NCBI GenBank assembly: GCA_964036295.1
Contig: OZ038470.1
Coordinates: forward strand, 7,903,078 to 7,967,077
DNA length: 64,000 nt
Reading direction: 5' to 3'
Source: Plumapathes pennacea
Lineage: Eukaryota > Cnidaria > Anthozoa > Antipatharia > Myriopathidae
Shown here: positions 24,318-34,196 of the stretch, piece by piece
Layout of the letters: every line of letters begins with the position of its first letter
How positions within the stretch are numbered: position 1 is the first letter of the stretch
Program-made: the position numbers and the translations under genes
Notes under the pieces: model-generated
Told to the model about the DNA's origin: nothing
Databases searched by the model: none
What the model saw: the letters and a program-made list of their open reading frames with translations, nothing else

Positions 24318-26634
24318 CTTAGTAGCATTGCTATACACTCAGCTTGGTTAACAAGGAACTATTTTAATTTGGAGTTGACCCTTTACTTCCAAAATCAAAC
24401 TTCAGGGATACTCCGAACCTTTTAAGGTTATGCTGGACCTCCAAAATCATTATATATGGATTTATTAAAAGTGTATGCATGAACTGTTCTGAATCATAGC
24501 AACATGTACATATTTATGTTCACAGACTTTTCTGGGAGATTGATGAAAGAGTTGCAATTAGCATTATATTGCATAAAATAAAAAATATAATGTTTTGAGA
24601 TGGAAGAGCTTCAGAAATTGAAATACTTTACTTTTGGTGTCCCAAAACATAGCTACTCTTTAGGATGTGATGAACTGATATTTCACAGAGATAAGCTAGA
24701 TTGATTGTGTTTTGCTACTTTGGAATCAAATTTTTGAAACAAGGCTTCAGAACAAAAATGGAAACCATCAAACTTGAACATGGCCCATTTATGTTACTTC
24801 TCATATTGCCAAGATGAACAAAATCTAGCTCTAAGGTAAAACAGAAGATTTTATACTAGACAATTTAGTGAAAAAATGAACAGGCCAAATAAAATACTCA
24901 GGCTATATTTTGGGACACCAATTTCTGTTTTACAGAATATTATCTTAAGTGATGTATACAATCGAAATATAGTGCAATCTGCTCTTTTAACGGCAATAAT
25001 AGTAATATTCTGTGATGTTTTAGCACAATTATTTTGAAAACTTCAGAGATTTCATGCCTTGAAAAGTACTACCTTTGATGAATTTTTGCCTCGTTAAATA
25101 TGCATGACCTTGCGTCGTGACGTAGAGAATTGAAGGTTTGGTCAGCTTTCATCTAAGCAAGTATTAAAAGTGATACCTTTTGGAGATGAACTGCAGGAGA
25201 AAATTGAAGTTGGCTTACTCTTGGGAGTGAAAGGCTTAACTTGATACAATCTAGTAGCTTCAAATGTGAATCAAAGGCATTGTGGCATAAGAGCATAGAA
25301 AAGCATAGCCAAGAGCAAACTCTGCTCAAAGGATTCTAATTATTTCAATCTGTGTTAATAAGGTCCTAATGTGATGGCTCCATTAATGGTTTATGTGTTA
25401 TGTGTAATGGTTTACTCAGATATAAGTAGGAACACAAGGCACAGGTTGGCATGATGGGAACACACCCCTGCAGTAGGTCTTAATTCAGCTTCCGGCTGTA
25501 TGACAAGTTATTTTTTTTAAGCTTATCTCCCCAATATACTTGGGGATATTTTAATAGATTAGAGTATGCCTATGGGTAAAAATGTAAGTAGAAGAGCCTT
25601 ACCTACCTCTCCAGCACTGAGTTGCTGGATATTTATATTGTAATACATGTACTCAAATTATAGTACAATAATAATGATTTATTGACAGTGTGTTTTGCTA
25701 TGGCAGCTGGTAAATGGGCAGTTTATCTTTACAGAAGGCACACACAGTGTTCCTAAACTGTGTTATAGAGCACACTTGGGGTTCTGAGGCAAAATGTGTT
25801 CTTTCCAATATCAATTGGAAGATAGGAGGGCCATATATAGTTGGCTATATATTGTCTTAAAATTTTAGGAAGGTGCCAGTCCCTTCTCATTTAACTGGTA
25901 ACCACCTGCACTAATACATTAACATGTATTGCTGTGGCAAACTGGACACAGGACGTCTGCACGCAGGCTAACTGAACCCAATGTGTGAGCAGTGCACAAG
26001 AAATTTCAGGGTTGGTAAGCTGACAGTGTCACAGTAATCTAACTCAGTTGCAAAGGATTAAAATGTTTTGGCAAGGTGTTTGTGCAACTTTTAAAGTTCT
26101 TTAGTTTATGCACTATGCAGGATTTCAATACCTGGCTGATGTGCTGATCCCACTTCAAATTTGATTTTTAACCCTTTCACTCCCAAATTCAAAATGCAGA
26201 TTCTCCTAACCCTTCAAGAAAAAATTAAATGAGAGACATAGTGAGAATATTGATACTTCAATCAGTTCTCATCTGACCAAGATAACAAAAGCAAAGTTCT
26301 CCATACCGTATGATAGAACTCGGGTGCGGACTGAAGGAGAAAATTGAAGTTGGTCACTCTTGGGAGTAAAAGGGTTAATGTTCACTAAAGTAAACCCCAG
26401 CAGCTCGGTTGCCCGTATGCGTTCAAGATTTATTGAACAGGACGGCTGAAAACTGAAAAGTCCATAAAAAAGGGGGAGGGTGGGGCCTTGAATAGCGAAG
26501 ACTTGTTCGTTTTCTTTTGCCGCTCTCTCGATCCCAGCCGCTCGCGCACACGTTCTATGGCTACGTACATAGTTTTACATCACAAACAACGGCAGTGACA
26601 TAACCGAAGTTTCAGTTGTGTGAAAATCGTCAAG
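24318..26634. other. 3' UTR and spacer with two piggyBac-like MITEs
   Basis: The proximal part, with ATAAAATAAAAAATA near 24571, probably contains the SLC22 3' UTR and its polyadenylation site. A partial MITE lies at about 25130-25240 and a full one at 26168-26378. Nothing else recognised. Confidence 0.5.
26168..26378 (+). mobile_element. best-preserved piggyBac-like MITE of the family
   Basis: TTAACCCTTTCACTCCCAA at the left and TTGGGAGTAAAAGGGTTAA at the right are inverted repeats about 19 bp long, both bounded by TTAA. The interior is about 170 bp without an ORF. Related copies: 4823-5030, about 5031-5217, 5595-5813, and pieces near 11360, 13460 and 25130. Confidence 0.75.
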
Positions 26635-29600
26635 ATGCACGGACCCACAATGATGAGTGAAGAATATTTTTGGGGATTGTTTATGACAACATCATTTCTA
26701 GCGTTCTCGTTCATGCAGGCAGGTAAGAAAACCATTCTCGTCACACACTGGGAGTTTACACGGCGCGCCCGAATGATTTCTCTGTTAGTAAAAACATTTG
26801 CAGCGCCAACGAACCTGATTCTTGTGCCTACTCCTGCATAGCTTCTCGATTCAAAAATGCAATCTTCAAATCACTAAAAGTGATATTTTCTTGCAACTCT
26901 TTTTGGGAGGACAGTTTATTGGAAAGAAACCGACACTTAATACATCTATTACGGAGAGAAAAAATACCCGAATGATAGCGCTTACCTATATTTAACAATG
27001 GATAAACAGAATCTTACGAACGGCACAAAAACTAAGGTGGAAAGCCGACAATTCGAGTAACGAATGCGGCTTAGGAACTGGCATTGTATATTGTCCGTAC
27101 GTGTAACTGAGTAAACATTGAAAATAAAATACAATAACAACATTTTCTATTTTCTATTTCCACACTTCAAACCATTATTCGAGTTTACGTTTTCCTGAAA
27201 ACAATTTTACTAAGTTACATAACTTGGGTGGGCTGTTGGAAAGGAAAATAATTAGACTAAAAACACCTCTGTTTAGTAGCCTTTAGTTGACGAGAACCAT
27301 ATTAAGCTGCCCATTGAAATCTGAAGACAGATTACTTCGATAAAGACTAGTGGATTAAAGCAGTCCTCCCGGCAATTAAAAGATTTGAAAGATTTGAAAT
27401 TTGTCACAAACCTGGCATGCACCTCCTCCATGACACCTGAAGAAACTTGAAGATGTTTCTGTTTCCCCTTGTGTCGCCAGACTAACAGCTTCCACGAAGT
27501 TTTGTTAGTAGGCTGGAAACCATTCAACTGGACGTTGTTCAGTTATTCCACTTTTCGATAAGAAATGCGGTCTTGCAGATTCCACGTTTGTTGGTATTGA
27601 CTGTGAACAGTCTTTAGCCACAATTCAACACAATTCACCTTCCTGTAGTTTTAAGCTGTTTCCCGTGTGTACACATGACAACGCTTTTCATCGAGTAAGC
27701 ACTGTCTCCTCATACCGTAACCCAAGAGTTATTGACAGTGAACTTTTCTTTGGGATTTGTTCTTCAGAGTTTCTCTCACTCACAGCAGACAATGATTTGA
27801 TTGGCTGGTTTAGGACAAGGCAATGTAATGAGAGCTGAAACTTTCATCGCGACACTACACACCTTTTTTACGACAAAAATTATCTATCGTCGCTTCTGAT
27901 TGGCTCCCTAACCGTGATCCAGAAGCCCACCGGCACGCTGACGTGAACATCGCGCAGGGACTGAAAGTTTAGTTGTGTTTTCAGTGCGTTCCAAATTGGT
28001 AATAAATGCTTTTTTCGGAGACCTGAATGAAGAGTGTCCGTTGCTGAAAGAAACCTTTGTATTTTGCGACGAGGCAAGAAATCGGCGGTGAGTTTGGAAC
28101 TGTGTAACTTTCTTGGATTGCTATTCAAGTGTCGATCGGCCGTTGCCAACAGAAATGATTTTGCGCTTATTATTCCTTCTACACTTTATGCTTCCTGCAA
28201 TAACTGTATGCAGCATTAATGTCTTTGATAAAATAAAATTGTCATTTTGAATGAAGCTGTGTTTGTTCTCAAAGAGTTAAAGTCGCCAAGAGTTTGATTT
28301 GAATCGGCACTCGTGACTGAGTTGTTCACTAAATGTTTAGTGTCGCTTTCACAGTCACCTACATCAAAATTCGACTTTAATATAAATGTTTGAATAGGTT
28401 ATCTCCTATTTTCCTCTCATATTCGAGTTGACGAAATTGAAAAAGCCATGACTGCGAATTTTTTGGCGAAACGTTCCCAACTAAGGAAGAGTACAGCGAT
28501 CCGTGAGAAATCAGTCACAATGGTAAAAATCGATCTAAAAAATATCACCCGATCTACTGATAATGACTACTGATAATGTTTTGTTCATTGGCAGATGGGT
28601 TTACAAGCAGCTTCGGTCTGGCAAATTTGTTTGGAAACAGCAGACAGACAGGGTAAGACATTTCCGTCGTCAAAGTCATTAAACATCCAAAAATACTCCC
28701 ACATTGCGAGGTAACACAAGAGGACTTTGTATTCTAAACGGAAGTCTTCTTTTCATTATAAAACGCAGATCCACAGAGTAAAGGAGCGGGAAAAGCTATA
28801 AGCACTGGAGGAAAAGCCAAGTAAATTGTGCAAATTCAGCACAACAACCAGGAGGAAATCCACAGGTCTCCGGTAAAAAAAGATGGCGCTTATGGAAAGA
28901 GTCCTCCCCAACCTCGTTAAAGAAGCCTGGGGACAAGGCTGAGTCACCCCAAGCTGAGAAAAGCACAAAGTGGTGGCGCATATGGAAAAATTCCTCCCCA
29001 ACCTCGTTAAAGAAGCCTGGCAACGATGTTGAGTCACCCCAAGCTAAAAAAGGCACAAAGTGGTGGAGGTGCTGGGCGAAGGAGCAAAATGATGTCACGC
29101 CTTATGTTCCTACGTCTCCTGTAGTCAAGTTAACTCCAGATCTTGAGACAGTTTGTGTTCCAGAATTACCTTCTGTTCCTGAGTTAGCTTCAGGTCGCAA
29201 GTCGGTACCAGATTCCAAGGCTCGAGTTACTGTTCCGGCGTCATCGGTTTTTGACCCCGAGTCGACTCCAAAGCCGAATCCAAAGCCGACTTCTGTTGTG
29301 GAGTCCGTAGAGGAGAAACATCAGATAAAGCTGGGCGCTAGGGTGCACAAGCGCGCTATAAAAATAAGACGACGGAATGCGAAAAATCCATGTAATCAAA
29401 CTAGAAGACCCATTCATGACCGCACACCGCCGCCTGATTTGCCTAAAGTGCACTACAAGAACTTATGGAGACCACCAGCGCCCAGGAAGGGCAAAAATCC
29501 CGTAGAACCTGCGCCCAGAAAGATTCCAGCGAAGGACATGAGCGACGAAAGAATGATGAAACTCTTCCACAAGCGCTACTGGAGTCCCGAGGCTGGAATA

Positions 29601-30515
29601 TCAGGAGTTGAGGAACGTGACATAATAGAAGTGTGGCCCACTATCACAGAAGATGTGACTTACCCCGAAAACCCACGCGTCGTTAACGTACGAGGAACAA
29701 TGGAAAGATGGTACATATTTTATGGCGACCAGTTCCAGGAAGCAGAAAATCTCGAGGAGGAGGTAATAATTATACAAATAAAAGTTAGTAGGCTTAACCA
29801 AAGTGCACTCCGCACTTAAAACTTATGTCTGCGTATCCGGGTACCGCAGACCTCCCCTCACGCTATTTTTTTGGGCATTCAATCAGATACACAGTGAAGC
29901 TACACCGCGCGATAACGCTTTGAAAACTCAGGGAGAGGGTGGTCTTATTACACTGTGTATCTGCGTATGTACCCCATCTAATGCTTCTAAAGCTCAAGGG
30001 GAGGGGTGGTTACTTTCTGCTGCGCCGCGTATTCACTTCATAAAATCCTTTTAAAACTTCAACAATTTCAGTACGTATCCGCCGTTTTCAAGGGGAACCT
30101 TAAAATTGCGGGGTATCATGTACTCACTCAAGTTGTGGAACGCAGAGATGGCTTTTTTCTATCATTTTTTCTTTTTTTTTTGGAGGGGAGGGATGAGAGT
30201 TTCATCGGCTAGTGGAGCATTGTCACAAAGCAGTACTTTGAAGATTTTGTTTTTCTATAATTTGTTTTCGTTCGCAAACAATCAAAAACGATTAAAGTCA
30301 ATAAAATGTAGTGATCAAGCTGTTGAGTTGATTTTTTTTCAAACTGTGAAACAGTTCTTTTTTCCACTGGGACTACGTCAAGGAAAACGCACGGTCTGGG
30401 GAAGCAACGGAATCAATTTGCTAATTCTCACCTAAGAATAACTTTAATATTTCAGGATTTCACCGACGAAATACGGGCAATAGATGAAGCCGTGGCAAGG
30501 GCCTCGCTGCACTAA
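26635..30515 (+). CDS. orphan gene with N-terminal hydrophobic segment and internal repeat
   Basis: Not recognised. Model: exon 1 26635-26722 (ATG MHGPTMMSEEYFWG, then a hydrophobic LFMTTSFLAFSFMQA stretch that could be a signal peptide), exon 2 28595-28652 (GFTSSFGLANLFG), exon 3 28784-29762 and exon 4 30456-30515 (DFTDEIRAIDEAVARASLH, TAA). The frame is continuous and gives about 394 aa. Exon 3 holds a tandem repeat of about 36 residues (KKRWRLWKESSPTSLKKPG, then TKWWRIWKNSSPTSLKKPG, then TKWWRCW), a Pro/Val/Ser-rich stretch, a basic RRRNAKNPCNQTRRP segment, and the conserved-looking MKLFHKRYWSPEAG and GTMERWYIFYGDQFQEAE. The exon 3 acceptor (TAAAG) is weak, but it is the only nearby one that avoids an in-frame stop. 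The acidic tail and basic centre suggest a binding protein, but no function is assigned. Confidence 0.6.
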
Positions 30516-31201
30516 GGTTAGCAAAAAAAGTTTATGCTTTTCTTAGTTTGTATGTCTTCACCAGAGACAGAAAATACAAGAATACCACAAGACACCAAGG
30601 AGTTCGACACCGGCAATATTACTTTCAATCCAAATAAGTGCGTTCCATAATATGCTCAAGTAATTGTTGTTTACCGCAAATTTAACGTTTCTATGCATTT
30701 ATCATCGACAGGTGCTGAGAAACAAGAAACACGAATCAATTTGCTGAAAGAAAGTTTAAACATGGATTATGCCAGACTATGCCTGTATTAAAAGTAGTTT
30801 GGTCTGACCAATTCGGACAAAATGCCTCGCTTTCATGTTATGTAAATATAGTCATTAGCATTCAAGGTGACGTGTCTAGGTAATCGATATGCATAGATTA
30901 TTATGGGTAAATTTTAAAGATTTAAATATTAATTTAGTTAGGGATAATTTTGGCGCCAAATTGGTTGGCGCGTTCGATACGTAATATCTTGCGTTTCTAA
31001 GGTCAACATGTGGTTTCTAGGTAACCAGTTGGGACAGATTGCCTCGCTTTCATGTTATGATTGATTGATCAATTTGAGATGCAGGGTAGTTATGGGACGG
31101 GTACCGTGGGGAAATTGAAATGAAAATGCACAACAAAGTGATATTGAAAAACATTTTTAATGAACAAAGATATGTGTTATGAAATTTTACATGTAGCAAT
31201 G
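30516..31201. other. left flank of the Polinton-like module
   Basis: No gene. A block of about 38 bp containing TGCCTCGCTTTCATGTTATG occurs twice in direct orientation (about 30803-30840 and 31025-31062) with few mismatches. No terminal inverted repeat matching the right flank of the module was found. Confidence 0.4.
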
Positions 31202-31510
31202 TTAATGTTTTATATTGTCAACAATTCCTTTGAGCGCTTGTTTGCCAAGAAGCTTAGCCATTGATCCAAATGTAGGATTTGGTCCACTAAGGAACATCGA
31301 CATAACTTCGGCGACATCGTCAATTTTGCGTCTTTTGTATTTTCGGACAGCGCCACCCTTCATTCCTCCACTGTCTTTTCTTCCTCGTTTCCGTCTTTGA
31401 CATCGTGTGGTGACTGTTTGGAATCTGGACGATCGCATAGTGTTAGTTCGCCTATGGCTCTTGTTATCTCCTCTATGTCTCTTTCTAGTTCGTCTTCGTT
31501 TGATGACCAT
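31202..31510 (-). CDS. small highly basic ORF of the Polinton-like module
   Basis: 102 aa from ATG. The first 60 residues are Arg/Lys-rich (RRRTRKRHRG, RKYKRRKIDD), followed by a short amphipathic tail (FGSMAKLLGKQALKGIVDNI). The layout resembles small DNA-binding core proteins of adenovirus-like capsids, but no family was recognised. It overlaps the acidic ORF at 31360-31674 by about 150 nt in another frame. Confidence 0.55.
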   Translation of the reverse strand: MVIKRRRTRKRHRGDNKSHRRTNTMRSSRFQTVTTRCQRRKRGRKDSGGMKGGAVRKYKRRKIDDVAEVMSMFLSGPNPTFGSMAKLLGKQALKGIVDNIKH

Positions 31511-31674
31511 TTTGCATTAAAATCTTTGCAGTGCTTCTCTACTTTATACAGATCTTGATTATTATGTAGATCTTCCAAGTGTTCTAAGATGTGACCATCA
31601 TCCCTTTTATCATCATTTACAGTCATACTCGTTGAACCGTCCAACACGTTCAGAGAGCTGGATGAAATGAACAT
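31360..31674 (-). CDS. acidic coiled-coil-like ORF overlapping the basic ORF
   Basis: About 104 aa from the first ATG (31674); the open frame extends upstream only with non-ATG codons. Rich in Asp/Glu (NEDELERDIEEITRAIGEL), probably helical. Not recognised. Its 3' end lies inside the basic ORF in a different frame, so the two could be separate proteins, alternative products, or a frameshifted single gene. Confidence 0.5.
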   Translation of the reverse strand: MFISSSSLNVLDGSTSMTVNDDKRDDGHILEHLEDLHNNQDLYKVEKHCKDFNAKWSSNEDELERDIEEITRAIGELTLCDRPDSKQSPHDVKDGNEEEKTVEE

Positions 31675-31714
31675 TTGAGTTTGTATTGTTGTATACTTAA
31701 TAAAAGGTTTGTGT

Positions 31715-31786
31715 CGCCTGTCAATCAAAGAAGTGAGATTGACATATGTCAATCAAACAATAAAACTATTAATAGATTATTACGTA
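31715..31786. promoter_or_regulatory. duplicated intergenic control block, copy 1
   Basis: About 72 bp, nearly identical in the same orientation to 33059-33129. It contains TGTCAATCAAAGAAGTGA, the perfect palindrome ATTGACATATGTCAAT (with an E-box CATATG at its centre) and ACTATTAATAGATTATTACG. It lies between the divergent ORFs starting at 31674 (minus) and 31903 (plus), about 115 bp before the latter. Confidence 0.65.
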
Positions 31787-31902
31787 AACTGTTATAGTGT
31801 TAATAAAAGCAGGCAAAATTAGCTATGCAAAAAAAGAAAAAAAGGTATTCACGGTTTACCGAGTGACACTTAAAGAGTTGAGAGAGGGGGAAAAAAAAAA
31901 AG

Positions 31903-32370
31903 ATGAGTATGTGGAGAAGTTTTTGGCGTGATCGACTTGTTCGGACTGATCAAATTCCGACAAGATTTGATCCAGCAAACCAAACCATCTGGGCAGAATG
32001 TGTGAAGAATAGTGAACCTATGGATACGTCTGAACCTCTTGACCAGCCTTGGCCTATTTCCCAAATGTGTCAAACTGTTTCCTTCGGGAAGAACGATGGA
32101 TATTTTCGACGTGAACAAGATGCTCGGACAGATCAAATTCCGACAAGATTTGATCCAGCAAACCAAACCATCTGGGCAGAATGTGTGAAGAATAGTGAAC
32201 CTATGGATACGTCTGAATCTCCTGATGTGTCTTGGCCGAATCCAAAAGTAGGTCAACCAGATCCGTTCCAGAAAGCACTTTTTGAGCAAGTTCACAGTCA
32301 AGGGCCTTCTTTTTGGACAAATCCCAAACCTGTACCGTCCCGTTGGAAATATCCTGTACACCGAGCTTAG
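31903..32370 (+). CDS. ORF with an internal 31-residue duplication
   Basis: 155 aa from ATG. A segment with DQIPTRFDPANQTIWAECV and KNSEPMDTSE is present twice, 61 codons apart, and is almost identical at DNA level (31941-32035 and 32124-32218). Trp/Pro-rich overall, no known domain. In this position adintoviruses often carry fast-evolving accessory genes (family knowledge), but no specific relation is visible. Confidence 0.6.
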   Translation: MSMWRSFWRDRLVRTDQIPTRFDPANQTIWAECVKNSEPMDTSEPLDQPWPISQMCQTVSFGKNDGYFRREQDARTDQIPTRFDPANQTIWAECVKNSEPMDTSESPDVSWPNPKVGQPDPFQKALFEQVHSQGPSFWTNPKPVPSRWKYPVHRA

Positions 32371-32473
32371 ACATTGTCTTTTGCACCCACCCCATAAATG
32401 TGGAGAACAGATAAGAACAATGTTTGTGGATGAAACAAGACAACACAAAATGTACATTCTCTGTTTTTATTGA

Positions 32474-32968
32474 TTAAACTTGAAAAACGTTTCCTTGTTT
32501 GTTCTTCGGGGTATAGCTAGGTACAAAGTCTTTTTCTTTCTGTGAGAAGCAGCTGAAGTACATGAATCCATATTCTCGGTTGTCGGACATCGGCAATCCA
32601 CATACTTTGTTCTTTATGTCCAAATGATCGAGAATGAGAGCGACTTTCTTGGATTTGTATCCTCGCAGAGACCATCGTGGGTTTTCATATGGTTCCTGAA
32701 TATCTTCCTCTTTCAGACCATCCTCGATCGTTTTAATGCTGAGGTTTGTGATGAATTGATTACATCTGAGTGAGTCACAGAAGATCTTTTCCTGGATGCG
32801 AGGGAGTTGGAAGACCAAGCAGACGCTGTATGTGGAGTTAAATATCGCATAGTTCTTGCACTGACAATGACGAATGAGGTATCCAACAACTATATATGCA
32901 GCTTGGTAGGAGTTTGAATCGAAGAAAACTTTACACCATCGTGTATCATTTCCCATTATTGGAGACAT
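32474..32968 (-). CDS. unrecognised 164-aa ORF of the module
   Basis: ATG at 32968. Mixed alpha/beta-looking sequence with several Cys (HCQCKNY, DSLRCNQF, CFSQKEKDF) and no membrane segment. It converges on the ORF at 31903-32370 and diverges from the one at 33240; the second control block lies between. No family recognised. Confidence 0.55.
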   Translation of the reverse strand: MSPIMGNDTRWCKVFFDSNSYQAAYIVVGYLIRHCQCKNYAIFNSTYSVCLVFQLPRIQEKIFCDSLRCNQFITNLSIKTIEDGLKEEDIQEPYENPRWSLRGYKSKKVALILDHLDIKNKVCGLPMSDNREYGFMYFSCFSQKEKDFVPSYTPKNKQGNVFQV

Positions 32969-33058
32969 TTTATTTGTTGTTGTTGTCGTTGTAGAAGCAA
33001 AGAGATCAAATGCAGAAAAAGGAGATTGTTAATGTTTTAAATTATGAATGCTCACGTC

Positions 33059-33129
33059 ACCTGTCAATCAAAGAAGTGACATTGACAGATGTCAATCAAA
33101 CAATGAAACTATTAATAGATTATTACGTA
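33059..33129. promoter_or_regulatory. duplicated intergenic control block, copy 2
   Basis: Same block as 31715-31786: TGTCAATCAAAGAAGTGA, the near-palindrome ATTGACAGATGTCAAT and ACTATTAATAGATTATTACG, ending about 110 bp before the ATG at 33240. A CATAAATAGCC sequence near 33148 could be a TATA-like element. It sits between divergent genes, so it may act in both directions. Confidence 0.65.
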
Positions 33130-33239
33130 TAGATGATCGAATAGACATACATAAATAGCCAGGAGAATATACTGAATTTGTCGAGTGTTTTTGATTCAAG
33201 AGAGAGAGAGAGGAAGTAGGAGCAAACAATACGATAATT

Positions 33240-34154
33240 ATGGCCCAAGCACAGATAGAAGCAAGAAAGCGTTCTCTTATAGACCAAGCCTGGAATGATA
33301 GCATTGCTCATATGGGTGAGAAGAAATGGAGAGTAAAGGAAGGAGAGAAGACAGAAGTTATTGTCGAGAAGAAGAAGACCAAGTCAAAACCTAGACCACA
33401 AAAGTCAAAACCTAAGATTGAGAAGAGGAAGAAAAAGAGTTTAAAGGCAAAGTCGAAAGTAGAACCTCTCCTCCCAAAGTTGTGCATCAGCAGCAGTATA
33501 GAACCGAGGAAGGAAGAGATGATGACAGTATGCGATGAGTCATTTTACCCTTTGGCTGATTGTCCAGACGGTATACCAGGCTGTGAAGTCTTGCATGGGG
33601 TTCGACTGAAAGATGTGTGTGAAGAACAGTTTAACCACAGAGCCACTGAGCCTAATGAGATCCAACCTCACGATGTAATCATGCGACGAGGGAAGTTGTC
33701 TGTGATACAGTGTTATTGGTCAATCGTTGTTGATGTGGTTTGCGCAGCTCTTGTCCGATATTGCAAGGAAATCTGTGAAGGATGCAAAACTAATAGCCTA
33801 AAGAGACATGACTTGTGTGATTTGACTGTAAAAGTAGTGTGGGTGCAGAATCGTGCTGCGATTCTTCGATTAGTGGATATCCCTTCCTTGGCGGGAAGAT
33901 GGGTGTCCGCCACATATTCCAGCTGTGGATTATGTTCTAGTGAGGTGGAAAAAATATTTGGGTTGTTCAATCCTGTTGAAATGATCACAAGAGGGCTTCC
34001 GGATGGAATGTTTGGTGACTGTTATGTGTATGATGACACTGCAAAATGGATGGAACAATTGGATGAACGCATGGTAAAGATTGATCACCCAGCCAGTTAC
34101 TGCAGTTTTGACTCGGCTTTGATACCAACGTTGCAAGAACGTCATATAATTTAG
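33240..34154 (+). CDS. basic-tailed ORF with Cys/His cluster, Polinton-like accessory protein
   Basis: 304 aa from ATG. Residues about 30-80 are Lys-rich (KSKPRPQKSKPKIEKRKKK). The C-terminal 180 residues form a globular domain with CKEICEGCKTNSLKRHDLC, a Cys/His spacing that could bind zinc, and later Cys residues (YSSCGLCSSEVEK). Similar CxGC-containing proteins accompany cnidarian and mollusc Polinton ORFs as far as I recall, but no function is known to me. Preceded by control block copy 2. Confidence 0.6.
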   Translation: MAQAQIEARKRSLIDQAWNDSIAHMGEKKWRVKEGEKTEVIVEKKKTKSKPRPQKSKPKIEKRKKKSLKAKSKVEPLLPKLCISSSIEPRKEEMMTVCDESFYPLADCPDGIPGCEVLHGVRLKDVCEEQFNHRATEPNEIQPHDVIMRRGKLSVIQCYWSIVVDVVCAALVRYCKEICEGCKTNSLKRHDLCDLTVKVVWVQNRAAILRLVDIPSLAGRWVSATYSSCGLCSSEVEKIFGLFNPVEMITRGLPDGMFGDCYVYDDTAKWMEQLDERMVKIDHPASYCSFDSALIPTLQERHII

Positions 34155-34196
34155 GACGTATTAAGACTGGAGACATTTATGCTATTTACATGTATT

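Noticed and set aside
31870-32457. Long minus-strand open frame opposite the 155-aa ORF
   Set aside because: It mirrors the duplicated segment of the plus-strand ORF and has no independent start context or family similarity.
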